A stretch of DNA of 64,000 bases from an uncultured Candidatus Peregrinibacteria bacterium (GTDB lineage Bacteria > Patescibacteriota > Gracilibacteria > UBA1369), in NCBI GenBank assembly GCA_937858825.1, contig CALMAI010000019.1:1-64000 (forward strand), written 5' to 3'. Within the stretch, counting starts at the first letter, position 1; each line of letters opens with the position of its first letter. The position numbers and the translations under genes were made by a program. Of the stretch, positions 56,101 to 61,771 are shown in pieces. The notes under the pieces are model-generated. The model searched no databases, had not been told where the DNA came from, and was given only the letters and a program-made list of their open reading frames with translations.

Positions 56101-57507
56101 GATGCTGAAGAGCTTATTTATGGTCGCAGCCCAACTCAACCAGCCGACTCCCCTTTTGCAGATGTTGATTCGAGCCATCCTTACTATGACGCGATTGTGA
56201 ACCTGAACCAACGCAATATTCTTCAAGGAATTCCAAGTGGTAATGCTCTTAACTTTGGTCCTGAAGAAAATATGAGCCGCGCAGAGTTTTCGAAGATTAT
56301 GCTCGATACATTCTGTATTATTCCACGACCGGCGGCTTACCAGGGACCATCAACCTTTACCGATATTCCTTACACTCCAGGTGGTTTACCTTGGTATTAC
56401 CCTGTTGTTCGTGAGGCGAATTTCCAAGGTTTTGTGACCGGATATCTTGGAGAGATTGATCCTGTAACTGGCGCAACGCCGTTCCGTCCGGACAATCCAA
56501 TTTCCAAGGCTGAAACCGTGAAGGTCATTCTGGAAGCGCTTGAACGTGAACAGATTATTTCTTTGAATACTGTGGCGACTACTATTCCGTGGTATGACGC
56601 CTTCATTGAAGTGGGACAAGATTTAAACCCTTACCTTGTTGATGCAGAAGCTCTGCGGGACCTCTTTATCCTCACTGCTGATGAGTCTGCGAACCCTTCT
56701 GCTCCGGTGACCCGTGGTGAATTTATTGCCATGGCTGATCGGGTTCTTAAGGTTTACGATTGTAGTTTGATCGATTCTGATGGTGATGGCATGCCAGACT
56801 ATTGGGAGAATAAGTTTGGGTTTGATCCTTTTGACCCAAGTGATGCTGATAACGATCCTGATGGTGACGGGCTTGTAAATCTGGATGAGTATCGGCATGG
56901 AACTGATCCTCGAAACCCAGATACCGATGGCGGTGGCGTGAATGATGGGGATGAAGTGGAAAAAGCCACCAATCCACTCGATGCGATTGATGATCCAATT
57001 GATACCGATGGCGATGGACTCACTGACCGCGCGGAAACGAACATTTATGATACTGATCCGGAAAATCCAGACACTGATGATGGTGGCGTGAGTGATGGCG
57101 ATGAAGTTCTTATTCTCGGAACAAATCCATTGAATCCACGTGATGATGGTGATAGTGATGGTGATGGACTTTCAGATTTTGATGAAACAAATACGTACGG
57201 AACCGATCCTTTTGATCCTGATACTGATGATGGTGGCGTGAATGATGGCGCGGAAGTTGGTCGAGGTACCGATCCGCTCTTCCCTGCCGATGACTTGATT
57301 GATCCTCGTTCTGACCTTGAAGAAGGCATTTATGTCATTCAGGATGAATGTTTGCAGTGTCCATGTCCTTCGGCGATTGAGCACACGGCTGACATTATTC
57401 CTGGAGACAAAGTATTTGCCGTGATCTCGAATGAAGATGATTCGGAAATCTTCAGTAAGAGTAATATTGTTGAGATTACAGCCATTCCTGAAGAGGAAGA
57501 TTCCTGA
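41113..57507 (+). CDS. Giant multidomain SLH surface protein, 5464 aa
   Basis: Signal peptide (1-39), then by residue: 60-300 a fold recalling caspase-like C25 peptidases (VVLIGNVPMP) without a clear catalytic pair; 296-570 Asp/Asn calcium-type repeats; 1275-1375 Ig-like; 1376-1600 a GVHIKD module; 1612-2015 thrombospondin-3-type repeats flanking SLH domains; 2040-2475 Ig-like (invasin type); 2845-3080 FG-GAP/VCBS-like; 3093-3195 DUF11-like; 3495-3740 helical; 3743-3850 Pro-rich (PELPDLPPLPLP); 3860-4165 helical; 4275-4370 FnIII-like; 4395-4500 FecR-like; 4545-4665 PKD-like; 4675-4935 a second GVHIKD module; 4936-5400 TSP3-SLH-TSP3 again; C-terminus with CLQCPC. Stop TGA. SLH regions imply wall attachment; adhesion to other cells or surface shielding is inference. 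Intact throughout. Confidence 0.9.
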   Translation, partial: GMYLSSLQHRLKHRIIASFLLFFTLFQAVGSPVAQALQLNPIVFGLNEEEQSSEPQMHVGIIAVLVEEGLMNETKDYPGISADYSELTTQKLSDRVVRYALDAQRSQEYTKATVIPVSQVEQVEDIAHSLERLYFEGDGSSGMVTKLAGVVLIGNVPMPVVNKNGNPLVSMLPYTDFEDKVYTFDRASGQYLANSNVINPKADVWHGVIRPPVGGEEGKELLAEFLDKNHLYHNGNADFTQFSKKLFFMDFIREFEQMDKQGFQNYLQYLEIWEDLSYYRYNKHLLSYLLGENEESLQPGDGFDNDGDGKIDEDPADGVDNDGDAEAGSPLHGLADGIDNDNDGQIDEPDEGRFGICDIVPNIPNQLKDCSIPGQELIVNNFYNVKPDSKYFVADSIDNDGDGVVDNGIDEDDGDPFIGIDNDLDGLIDEDTTDDNDADGDGKTDEDQPGDMNGDGCSGECGVDEDLDSYDFDSDGYPNGYERQYGSLTPGGDLPTDPENPVSVPLDFVASPIPFLRLLPLPNSSEWIDEESPLDDDEDGLIEEDGLADNDNDGDGKTDEDQGASGAVDSDSTKTIPDAQTKPLIDQLAMSYDKLFEKFYSNINDWATSTGRYNPNVTFNVGGEIKHRSDVANVPSYITIKDELTRKYLKIVNDAVEDQIDIIVNDPNNVLSGDQLQKPTPLLKDSSFSADITLPDDSEVSGKGYSYINFGQDPFYSDAILVNGRLGSDLKTIEDCSLLRGSEGLSPTSSILVEAHHLRNVFDDDLTNSFYAGCTALNYFSPERCFEDRALFSLFDLLGAEEVTNEDSPTTETACYDFKEEDRYLDYRAEVDNYLNLLDDYDNDAAKNLVPKPGSPYLFPSQTVIFDDGTNVLTLADIARKWGQVDGIDNNNNGFVDEYGEGDPQYGIDPSDPQAVGAAILSKDKTYVFDESPEAFPGIKRLEFDVDTVIAKNSNGDPIYLTSYVSHDNPNLETLAVSYNTNDKGELVPKSQSPQSIPMDNPRYFSFVDKLGRLQQIRYPNIFAANSIEEARAILVQKEEELKQIASQTSVALDIDGKLTAIVDGMQDVYTDPNDLTSLVGANAEKLDDAYKWKAMNIDDKHVYVMETYLDPLTTAFVGDTDRGYESLYFVADGDADTVFMNFNGDIPDAEADLEFLQAMNHEGPVPTEPGGQNAGGSSGGDDVSDYLEGILVPIWFPEILKWVDDTVSNVSTYSVAPACSISDSPGDYYDQLLAAGDLDGDGVPDDQDSNPSSPDNDGDGIPDGAENTAQLRVSGDPQIVETGSSNVITVSVEGLSAVGQLQTTNSFTEIELSVDDESLASIASNNPTRLQGGRAEFRILPTDVSGSFVVTATATNQAGITPDSETLASTSRKIRLVSYEKNSGPLFDQAGSTGFIILDDEENIIAEVDGLTGLVNIKDNRFELEVLPSQGDKPVRLAVKETASDTIVASVFFVASEEDPIFLDSEDVSYFNTFESLNGVHIKDLAEDEFEVEFVDDDAQFHAGGVYLTENGDRFGIVDRLGNVFLKEDYDLTLKQISSSLDPVVFEVRKGSESLFDIYIGADFPRIEVLGEEGAYSEFNLVADALNQLLSMVLNVNFAHAQVQIPDTDGDGLSDLEEIVLGLDIRNTDTDGDGFEDEEEILNNYDPAFADAILFTDLTKDMQGFTDILELFRRGIISRFEDGTFRPNDLLTREEFVQLNLGAVCVQCTNFDEKVKFAIDGLYNPDPFPDTDFSEELLYCVKHAKNEGIISGYQGSPNTGYYLPKDSISRAEATKVILETAQEEFEGLTLADNNTAGKPWHYNYVLSAQQLRLFPRARFTELDTLGPAEFKAWFDQQIATPNSDFIAWLEGNITRREFAIMVTQLTELYDCQANDQDGDGLPDNYEKFISTTSAVKADTDGGGVSDGDEVLRGSNPLFADDDFPEVPEEEAAFDSDGDGMPDEWENLHGLNPFDPSDANDDPDGDGLTNLEEYGYGTDPNDPDTDDGGVQDGDEIIKVIDPLNGDDDTTPAAQDEGGYVVGDTVFDNYFFQQTDASEEEDFIEYLDEMPADGSSRLFLKASILDENGDVNENDSTSIIRFFAEDGNGSAVLEPANVIALNGEAETEVRSTTNAGEFIASAEIDGQFYPVDERPIYVTPLEPAEILVLPLSPVIRTGGLSTSVVHVEVLDMHGNLVNNDITSLTFEVNGPGTVDESLDEDPNMDGLQVSTITGDYDLVVTSTELSGNITVQASYFEPTEEDLAEDASPTDPTVTSQGTVQSRDDIQLVLSPGSDTILSDYASTTNLELQVQDFGGSLVSDFQGTAQFQLLNPELGELLGTNPVQIVNGRTSIPFRASNKAGEATISATAEGFAPINTVVTVLPKKAAYIVLEANEEKMDSDPSALFEIHGKLYDNDGNFAWNDSSTQVSVKLTDTSKLYAQFQTPSTVQANNGEFAIILRGKDLTGPVNLVAESSGLIPGVLSTQAVKKFKAEDLNAMTPHVLFASMLGSDFGNVFAEDYLGGWMLFAGDDRVVTDPNTQTQSVEKVLSKAQAVVSLLSKPKPYGRLMNVLPSGQIQLFDPGRLEVSVIPHNGSVYPNRLIVRDLESDEDAVEVALIPTVQTRAKVLSPDATVDESGSGIFIQSVVESEDYELLERDQGVSYLKNGNEVFRIDHKGNMYVLNNDFHVMFDDYGGPYLRFLITDRGSEVLDITFPTDLFTNVTLVQSDASISNENGTLNPGAYVRILSSSSTIDTEIAYSGNSTALPKGLFIVDTTTELDASQAPGLNYLSLEKSDEVPGIGFTGDNKHMLLFAAGNSVGESNLPYASEVGIVLGDPTVRIDNKQSASNDTGFTRDIGQEIFAGDQPVKEMNIIDYNSDGRDDILVVYESGEVRLLQNNEGYPQFEDKGIFLDFPNGIVSMASDDFDQDGQEDLVVALQDSCREGEVCINFYKNFGGNFVRNYLQLNPFDADNRVYMLKSFDLNKDSFPDLITSDDTGAVRVFYNNGGSLETFGQLIGSLGISIEPGNNLKTEVLVGYDGSPFNSPDDVSDDVNFVTFNIPTSGTNVLPDQQDQLSAINDAILNGGDLVQASGGTLPEMAQKDFVYLDLDPALGLQSEKRAQDLTPPANVTARGDEVEYTITLRNTSGQTISNVMVSDVIAGNVEVDEESITCSGCTNFDVTESGQSVHPYIFLVGNMPADAIRTITYRVEVQETPRVKIVVGDDLNTGYLNDDLGDIGATPEGNPTGKMVYYYSTGADPGTNKVLYDTYVTPDPLPPDTPEPAHGIDLAQLPIDINFDGVPDVVQNYQEEQAPSGSFNPEGALDEIGDTIESAIAAFTCSSGCIPMPINFAFLAPGAINAMGIPSGFDPGLPVFGWGVPSIVPVWPPSPYQGSTGGRIYLSPTLTGSLATGICLGPYLAGQCWAFKITDLLPSGLCDEIAGSINGAISAAGSFAQGLGESISAISSDGSVEGAADASGRTSTGGFEGSASLGNYQYRASVQTNFRIPGFPAVLTNWLDRQTEEVINKLTDLPDIYFIYPDPTTLVGAFVPQDTANQNGSGEVKPAWEFPKAKEWESFREVLSYMNSIPLIQIESRDILIKIPALTRREIEKVQRDAQQWVVDAKAEVERVKQIWTCDESSQQQTICDKLLLDANDLIKSVEKNIEILEKWKEFPRQILAWRTILSKYAYALICYMDAIINYTGGYIHKQQARIDAWIEMIRKVKETIANWRLLVDLMIEYQASCDKCSTARFTLMELIVRIFAVIPSPPVIPFPKLPDIYIDLSQIQVGLKVVWPNVRFRPEPLIIPKLPRFRLPDLPSLTVKLPGIPVLPEPPTLPELPDLPPLPLPTLPDIPPPPKVPEFPASIKAVISILKKIIRILCLIKKGLIPVPEYLLKSQIEQLTERPLSPLLPIDLGLNFQLPAIEYDYVDRIEIIGILNFQLDFNPIFDTVKAVADDWNSIATDLVKVLNQTAAQNAAVADDILQPESPIDENIEVDLSADVNTLTAVHPALGEATAALLQTYGALERDAEKYAQMAEEVEDIQLVASQRLLNNDDPLLNRDTAELKASIAANPQAEFESQQRWVALRNAMLDYTTEQENIDATIGTSDDLRTMGRLLAQANTLDDLVPDENDLFISNRLIAEEESIQLASTEPIVNSSQPKSNTLKIVGSGLTSYGQEVKEDLQGSLRLLADVGVTDAPGTTGMEEPATANKGIFILNHEKQINERLINYIDEADQDSWLEFIDIDNDSDSDIVYSYGSNIYLKKNHDVPQVPVLIGDQPRVVALQDILPNEPAVNDFATSYSNHQAVELAWTGSSDPDLSGYEVTYKTAPDAFTQGGLGATRRAGYVLQDESLLGGEELIPENASLVPEIIYRSYAVAENVVGTALVDGFARRIVVPETGAATVSPREIIHTLADSTIRIDQGGRQEGEITLPKGTAFELPNIYTETVSLDIVAGVVEVINPEDFVEKMPVVEGMMIDFGSTLKSVDGGTGTVRLLDGSYLRLFAGEELYVEQLLSNDSPTANLTVPNGFYYARIQAFDRLGRRSTMSSTALMAPSICADDQRPFPNAGATEKQIAIFKPLEIDASGSFDTQGDIIGYWIDTNLEIDDDNDGDPTNDRNLGNDLNVLVDFDGDGDPANDLDDPHFVLGPYGDLDQRKVKLNVMDEALNVAGQEITISIYVPEISLDSSAAESGTISGSTDPAESEIPVSVLRDRMGVIEKIVTDSADENGKYFTNESGEFEILDLNLDDTLVIKNDAGEAIGEINPETGRIVLYDDDYRIDVLPAEIPLLPTRIVVVGPDEKVILTMFLVPDINTDTTIDPSDFPYDEATVALFEGVHIKDIDPLDSFEMRMIPTDDVNWPGATEIVSGSGDDEVRAALVDTGGNFYIFDQRMSLRLRPANDLSDPLVIQVLMNDGDGAPVVIAEFFIAVNSGDGLQFVPADKFKLFVEGGGRGPLFDSDGDGMPDQWELVYSLNINDPSDAQEDPDNDGLTNLEEYRALSNPNNPDTDGDGFTDAEELIYGRSPTQPADSPFADVDSSHPYYDAIVNLNQRNILQGIPSGNALNFGPEENMSRAEFSKIMLDTFCIIPRPAAYQGPSTFTDIPYTPGGLPWYYPVVREANFQGFVTGYLGEIDPVTGATPFRPDNPISKAETVKVILEALEREQIISLNTVATTIPWYDAFIEVGQDLNPYLVDAEALRDLFILTADESANPSAPVTRGEFIAMADRVLKVYDCSLIDSDGDGMPDYWENKFGFDPFDPSDADNDPDGDGLVNLDEYRHGTDPRNPDTDGGGVNDGDEVEKATNPLDAIDDPIDTDGDGLTDRAETNIYDTDPENPDTDDGGVSDGDEVLILGTNPLNPRDDGDSDGDGLSDFDETNTYGTDPFDPDTDDGGVNDGAEVGRGTDPLFPADDLIDPRSDLEEGIYVIQDECLQCPCPSAIEHTADIIPGDKVFAVISNEDDSEIFSKSNIVEITAIPEEEDS
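45238..47155 (+). repeat. First copy of a GVHIKD-TSP3-SLH-TSP3 block in the giant gene
   Basis: This block has the same domain order as 55135-57310: a beta-rich module with GVHIKD, a calcium-type repeat, SLH domains, then more calcium-type repeats. The two are related at protein level (GVHIKD plus a matching strand pattern) but much diverged. Confidence 0.7.
55135..57310 (+). repeat. Second copy of the GVHIKD-TSP3-SLH-TSP3 block
   Basis: Counterpart of 45238-47155. It places a second set of SLH domains close to the C-terminus, so the chain could be fixed to the wall at two points. Confidence 0.7.
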
Positions 57508-57513
57508 TATAAT
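57508..57513 (+). promoter_or_regulatory. -10 box directly after the giant gene's stop codon
   Basis: TATAAT begins on the base after the TGA stop, and ends eight bases before the next ATG (57522). The four downstream genes can thus be expressed apart from the 16.4-kb gene, as a leaderless message. Confidence 0.65.
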
Positions 57514-57521
57514 AGTTAGAT

Positions 57522-58148
57522 ATGATTCAACAAGAACATAACAACTGGTTTGCACGGATTCGATCGCATTTTCACCCGACTGCGGTGATGATTGCGCTTG
57601 TTATTCTCCTTTGTGTCGGTAATTCTGTTCAATTTTTGCAGGCCCAACAGACTCCAACCGATACACCTGCCCAAAGTGCCGCACCTGAAGGCGAGGAAAA
57701 CTACTTTTGCCAGGCTGACTTAACGGCTTTTTTGGCTACTGAGGTACCGCGCTATAACGAATGGATGGAATCACATTTTAATAATAAGAGTTCAACAACT
57801 TCTCTTCTGGATGATGCTTTCGCCCGTTATACAGATTTTCGGGCGAGCTTGTATGGTCGATATAATAACTATTTCCCATACCAGGGAGCGCTCCAATTGA
57901 GCGAAGGACTGGAACTTGGGGAGTGTCGGGACATCCTTGAAAAAGCTCTTCGGGTTGCACGTGACACGCTGGAACAAAAGGCTATAACCACTTCGACCGT
58001 GAAGAAAACAACAGCGCTCCTCCAAAAATATCAGTCAATCAATGGTCAACTTCGAAATTTGTATCAGAGTTTCATCACTATGAAGAAGCACCTGGATACT
58101 TTTGCCGACAAACTTCCGTGCTATATCAGTAAACAATGCAATAAATAG
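57522..58148 (+). CDS. Secreted helical protein 1 of the four-gene cassette
   Basis: A 208-aa protein of unknown family. A polar N-terminus is followed by a membrane/signal helix (AVMIALVILLCVGNSVQFL) and, after a Pro/Ala linker, a helical domain. It contains CQADLTAFLATEV, GECRDILEKALRVA and a last long helix leading to FADKLPCYISKQCNK at the end. Four Cys in the exported part could form disulfides. Followed one base after its stop by protein 2. It shares with its neighbours a final helix, a Phe-rich turn and terminal Cys, suggesting a common origin or assembly role. No enzyme motif. Confidence 0.75.
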   Translation: MIQQEHNNWFARIRSHFHPTAVMIALVILLCVGNSVQFLQAQQTPTDTPAQSAAPEGEENYFCQADLTAFLATEVPRYNEWMESHFNNKSSTTSLLDDAFARYTDFRASLYGRYNNYFPYQGALQLSEGLELGECRDILEKALRVARDTLEQKAITTSTVKKTTALLQKYQSINGQLRNLYQSFITMKKHLDTFADKLPCYISKQCNK

Positions 58149-58149
58149 T

Positions 58150-58962
58150 ATGAGAAAAATTATTCTTACAATCAGCATTAGTCTTCTTGGATTTCTTGCA
58201 GGATTCATGGGTTTTGCCGCGGTAACAACGCAGGCACAAAGCCAGGAAGATCCACGAAGAACTGATCTTTGTGCGTATGATCCATCTGCGGAAAGTAAGA
58301 ATATTTATACTAATCCGGAGCTTTCTCTGGAAACGATTATGACAACCTATCATGAACGAACGAATGAAAAGTTTAATACGTACATTAAAGAGATGATTAC
58401 CAAACAGAACGCGGAATCAAAATCTGTTCCAGAAAATAGCTTTCCTCCAGATCTACCCGATGATGCCGGCAATCTGGATGCGATGAAACAGTTCTGTGAT
58501 GAGAATCGGAAAAATTACAGCACCTTCTGCGTTGCTGCGAATATGATTTCTGACACGACCAATGGTGACGGATATTTGCAGTATGCTCAGGCTTTAAACT
58601 GCCGACGGGATAAGATTTTTGATACGGTTCAGGAGGAAAGTCTTTATCAGGATTACGGGAATGCATTGATCGTTGGTGAAGAAAATGAACAACAGTTTGA
58701 ACAAACTCTTCAGTATCAAAAAGCTTTAGAAGTAAGTGCACGCGTTGATGCGATTAATCGCGAGATTGATGTTGCAAAGCGTGCGCTGGATCAGACTCTT
58801 TCTGCTTACAATGAACTTAAAACGGCATGGCCAATGCATGTTCGTTTTATTGAAATCTATCAGGATCTGGTGAAATACCGTGACAAGATGATCGAGGTTC
58901 GCCACCAGGTTGAAGAGTTCCCTGCCAAGTTTATTGATGCCACTACCACTGCTTGTACATAA
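58150..58962 (+). CDS. Secreted helical protein 2 of the four-gene cassette
   Basis: A 270-aa protein with signal peptide (ISISLLGFLAGFMGFAAVTTQAQ). The mature part is nearly all helical. Cys occur in TDLCAYDPS, KQFCDENRK, STFCVAAN, ALNCRRDK and at the very C-terminus (FIDATTTACT). The last 70 residues form a long amphipathic helix (INREIDVAKRALDQTLSAYN) ending in QVEEFPAKF. The ATG at 58150, one base after the previous stop, is chosen over an in-frame ATG at 58102 that lies inside the previous gene. Its stop overlaps the next start (TAATG). Family unknown. Confidence 0.75.
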   Translation: MRKIILTISISLLGFLAGFMGFAAVTTQAQSQEDPRRTDLCAYDPSAESKNIYTNPELSLETIMTTYHERTNEKFNTYIKEMITKQNAESKSVPENSFPPDLPDDAGNLDAMKQFCDENRKNYSTFCVAANMISDTTNGDGYLQYAQALNCRRDKIFDTVQEESLYQDYGNALIVGEENEQQFEQTLQYQKALEVSARVDAINREIDVAKRALDQTLSAYNELKTAWPMHVRFIEIYQDLVKYRDKMIEVRHQVEEFPAKFIDATTTACT

Positions 58963-60725
58963 TGAAAAAACTTCTCTACATTCTTGGATTTTTCATGTTT
59001 GCCTCGTCGGCATTGCATCCGATGATCACTTTTGGGCAGGATGATCCAATGTCCTGTGGTGGGGAAGGTCAATTTTCCTGTGATGAAGCGGACGTTCCGT
59101 TTAGTACAGCACGACTTTTTTCAAAACTTCTTGAGGCAACCGGGGCTGATCCGAATGCTGACTGGACGACCTCTTTTGGGGAAGATGATCCGGCGGAGGT
59201 GGGACAGGATCTGTATCTGACGATTTATAGCAAAACCGAGATCCAGCCACAAAGGCAGGCAAGCAAGGAAACTGCTGGGAAATATGGTCTTGAAGAGACC
59301 GAAATGTATAAGATTGTGAATGGAAACTATGACATTATTGCCCAAAAGAAACCGGGCCTAACGCAGGAAGAGTTACAGCTGAAGGTTGTTGAGATTCAAC
59401 AGGAGTATGCCTTTAAGCGGGAAATTCTTCAGTTGAAAGCTAATATTCAGGCTCAGGTGGAAACGAGTGAAATTTTTGCGAATGGAGACGTTGGTGATTC
59501 TGGTTTTGATTTGATTCATGATCTGGAGATTATTGAAGAAATTTTATTCCTTCACACTAATCCGATCGATATTGGAAGATCCTATACCTCTGCTTTCAAT
59601 GATGGACTTGCTCAGGTTGGACAGGCTGGCGGAACGCAGGCAAATCTTACCGGACCAGACGGAACCAAAGGTCCAGGGCAGGTTGGCCAAACAGGCCAGG
59701 GACTCACGGAAGACTCTTCGGAAGGAGATACTCCTTTGTTACAAGAAGATTTTGGGGTTAATCCAAATTTCTGTTTTGCTGAAAATCTTTATGATGAAGC
59801 ACTTAATGATTTTGAGGAAAAATCACAGACAGATTCAAACTTTAAGGATGGATCGGAATCGCAAACTGATGCAGGTGAAGATACCGGACAAGCCCAACAA
59901 GCGCTTTCCGGAGATGACTTTTTGCCAGCTCAACCGGGCACTGATTACAGCAATTTACAACCTGCTGCAGCAGATAACTGGCTTCAGGATGGAGCATGTA
60001 ATGATGTTTTCTGTCTGCAGGTGAACTTTGTAGAGAAGCCGGCAACCTCTGCTTATGCGAATAGCGATAACTGTATTGCCTGCCATGTTGAGAAGATTAA
60101 TGATGTTTTGAAGACTGTTATTACTCATTCTCTTATTCCAAGTAAAGTTCCTGGAAACCTTGGTGAGTCTGCACAGTGTAAAAAGGCTGTGGCGACGGGA
60201 TTTGGGTCTGTGAGTATGAATTTTTATGCGATTGCCATGCCAGTGCAAACTCCAACCAATGATGACATTATTTTTGGTACGTCCGTAGAAGATGAATGGG
60301 CTGAATTCTGCAGACAGACGGCCTTCTTCCCCGTTGAAGAGTGTAATTTAATTGAGACTGGTGAAGAAAAAACTGAAGAGGAGAAGAGAGAATATGAACC
60401 TCCGCCAATTCTGGCTGATCGTGCAGCAAAAGAGGCGATTGTTGAGAGCTCCGATGATGCCACCCAATCTCAGGTAAACCAGCGGCTTGATGAAATCATT
60501 GTTGGTTACAATATTTCAAGTCAGGAATCGCTTGATGAATTGAAGGCACAGCGTGGCATTGATGAAAGTGCGGTCTTCTTTGATCCGCTTCTTACAGAAA
60601 TGGATCAGATGAACTACTACTTCCTCAAGATTCAGGAAGTGCTTCACAGCCTTCATGAAGAGGTAGAAAATTTCCCGGGACAACAGTCATGTATAGAAAT
60701 TAAAAACAAAAAAGAATGCGAATAA
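58962..60725 (+). CDS. Secreted helical protein 3 of the four-gene cassette
   Basis: A 587-aa protein, the largest of the four, with signal peptide (LLYILGFFMFASSALHPM). After an acidic Cys pair (MSCGGEGQFSCDEAD) there is a helical region, then a Gly/Gln/Thr-rich spacer (about 205-255), an acidic stretch, a Cys-rich segment (NFCFAEN, DGACNDVFCLQ, NCIACHVEKIN), a second helical region and a final helix ending HEEVENFPGQQSC with a last Cys eight residues further. The CxxCH in NCIACHVEK matches the heme-c attachment pattern, but no distal ligand or cytochrome fold is evident. Starts in a TAATG overlap; its end overlaps protein 4 by ten bases. Confidence 0.72.
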   Translation: MKKLLYILGFFMFASSALHPMITFGQDDPMSCGGEGQFSCDEADVPFSTARLFSKLLEATGADPNADWTTSFGEDDPAEVGQDLYLTIYSKTEIQPQRQASKETAGKYGLEETEMYKIVNGNYDIIAQKKPGLTQEELQLKVVEIQQEYAFKREILQLKANIQAQVETSEIFANGDVGDSGFDLIHDLEIIEEILFLHTNPIDIGRSYTSAFNDGLAQVGQAGGTQANLTGPDGTKGPGQVGQTGQGLTEDSSEGDTPLLQEDFGVNPNFCFAENLYDEALNDFEEKSQTDSNFKDGSESQTDAGEDTGQAQQALSGDDFLPAQPGTDYSNLQPAAADNWLQDGACNDVFCLQVNFVEKPATSAYANSDNCIACHVEKINDVLKTVITHSLIPSKVPGNLGESAQCKKAVATGFGSVSMNFYAIAMPVQTPTNDDIIFGTSVEDEWAEFCRQTAFFPVEECNLIETGEEKTEEEKREYEPPPILADRAAKEAIVESSDDATQSQVNQRLDEIIVGYNISSQESLDELKAQRGIDESAVFFDPLLTEMDQMNYYFLKIQEVLHSLHEEVENFPGQQSCIEIKNKKECE

Positions 60726-61771
60726 AACAGTACATATTGATGTTTGCTTTGGCCTTGAGTGTGGGCTTTGGATCCTCGCTCGCCCTTGGACAGGAGGCTC
60801 CCGGTGATGAAACTGGCACTTCCGGCCCAACTCCTGGTGTTGCCGGACAGTCCGTCATTTGTCGAGGGGATCGTGACTGGGGAACGTTCATTTCCGCCAC
60901 TCTGAGCTATGACGACTTTGTTGAGTACTGGGACGATATTTTAGTGAAGTATAATACGAATATCTGTCACTATACGGATATTGATAACCTCCTTAATCGG
61001 CTTAACAAAGTCCGAAAACAGATTCGCAATGCTTTTTATGCCTGTGCAAACACCGAACAACTGAAGAAAACCTACTATGAACTCGAAGCTGAACTTTTCT
61101 TCCTTCGAAAGTATGTTAATGCCGATAATGGTAACTTTTTGGTTGTTGATGATGAAAAACTGCTCAAGGAGATGCGTGACTATTTTGTTATTAATAAGGG
61201 ATTTTTCTCGGATGCCGATATTCGCACGCTGTTTGATCGATTCAAAAATCGATATGAAGCACGTCTTGATACCTATAAAAACTGTTCCGATCCAACCTGG
61301 GCTGAACTGGTCGCCAAATGGAATCAGTTTCGGGAAACTGCCGGAGGTATTGCCCCTGCAGTCCAGCAAGCTGGTGAAAGTTTTGAAAAACGATGGGATC
61401 GGGTTGAACGAACACCGTGGCGTCGTGGTGGGGATTACTATTTGGGTTTTATTGATGCGCGGGTGAATGGACTACCGGCTGAAGAAGGATTGGATCAAAT
61501 TGGCAACTATCTTGAAGAGCAGCTACCGGAGGGCTATACATTCTCTCAGCTTCAGGCTGCCAAAGAGCTTTCTGATCAAAATGTAAATTATCTTGATATG
61601 GAAGCCACTTATCTTGCTCAATATCAGGCTCAGTATGGTGAAGCCAGCGACACTTTTGTGCGTCGCGTGGTTGAGAGGATGTCACTTCTCCAGGATATTA
61701 TTGAAAAGACGGTTCCATTCCAGAACCAGACTATTCAGTGTACCAAGACGATCAACAACAAGCAGTGCTAA
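60716..61771 (+). CDS. Secreted helical protein 4 of the four-gene cassette
   Basis: A 351-aa protein with signal peptide (LMFALALSVGFGSSLALGQ). A helical domain holds Cys in SVICRGDRD, NICHYTDI, FYACANTEQ and KNCSDPTW. A coiled region and a final helix end in VPFQNQTIQC, with a last Cys at the very C-terminus (NNKQC). The final Cys pair, separated by eight residues, matches the spacing in protein 3. It overlaps the end of protein 3 by ten bases, so translation is probably coupled. Last gene of the cassette. No family recognised. Confidence 0.75.
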   Translation: MRIKQYILMFALALSVGFGSSLALGQEAPGDETGTSGPTPGVAGQSVICRGDRDWGTFISATLSYDDFVEYWDDILVKYNTNICHYTDIDNLLNRLNKVRKQIRNAFYACANTEQLKKTYYELEAELFFLRKYVNADNGNFLVVDDEKLLKEMRDYFVINKGFFSDADIRTLFDRFKNRYEARLDTYKNCSDPTWAELVAKWNQFRETAGGIAPAVQQAGESFEKRWDRVERTPWRRGGDYYLGFIDARVNGLPAEEGLDQIGNYLEEQLPEGYTFSQLQAAKELSDQNVNYLDMEATYLAQYQAQYGEASDTFVRRVVERMSLLQDIIEKTVPFQNQTIQCTKTINNKQC

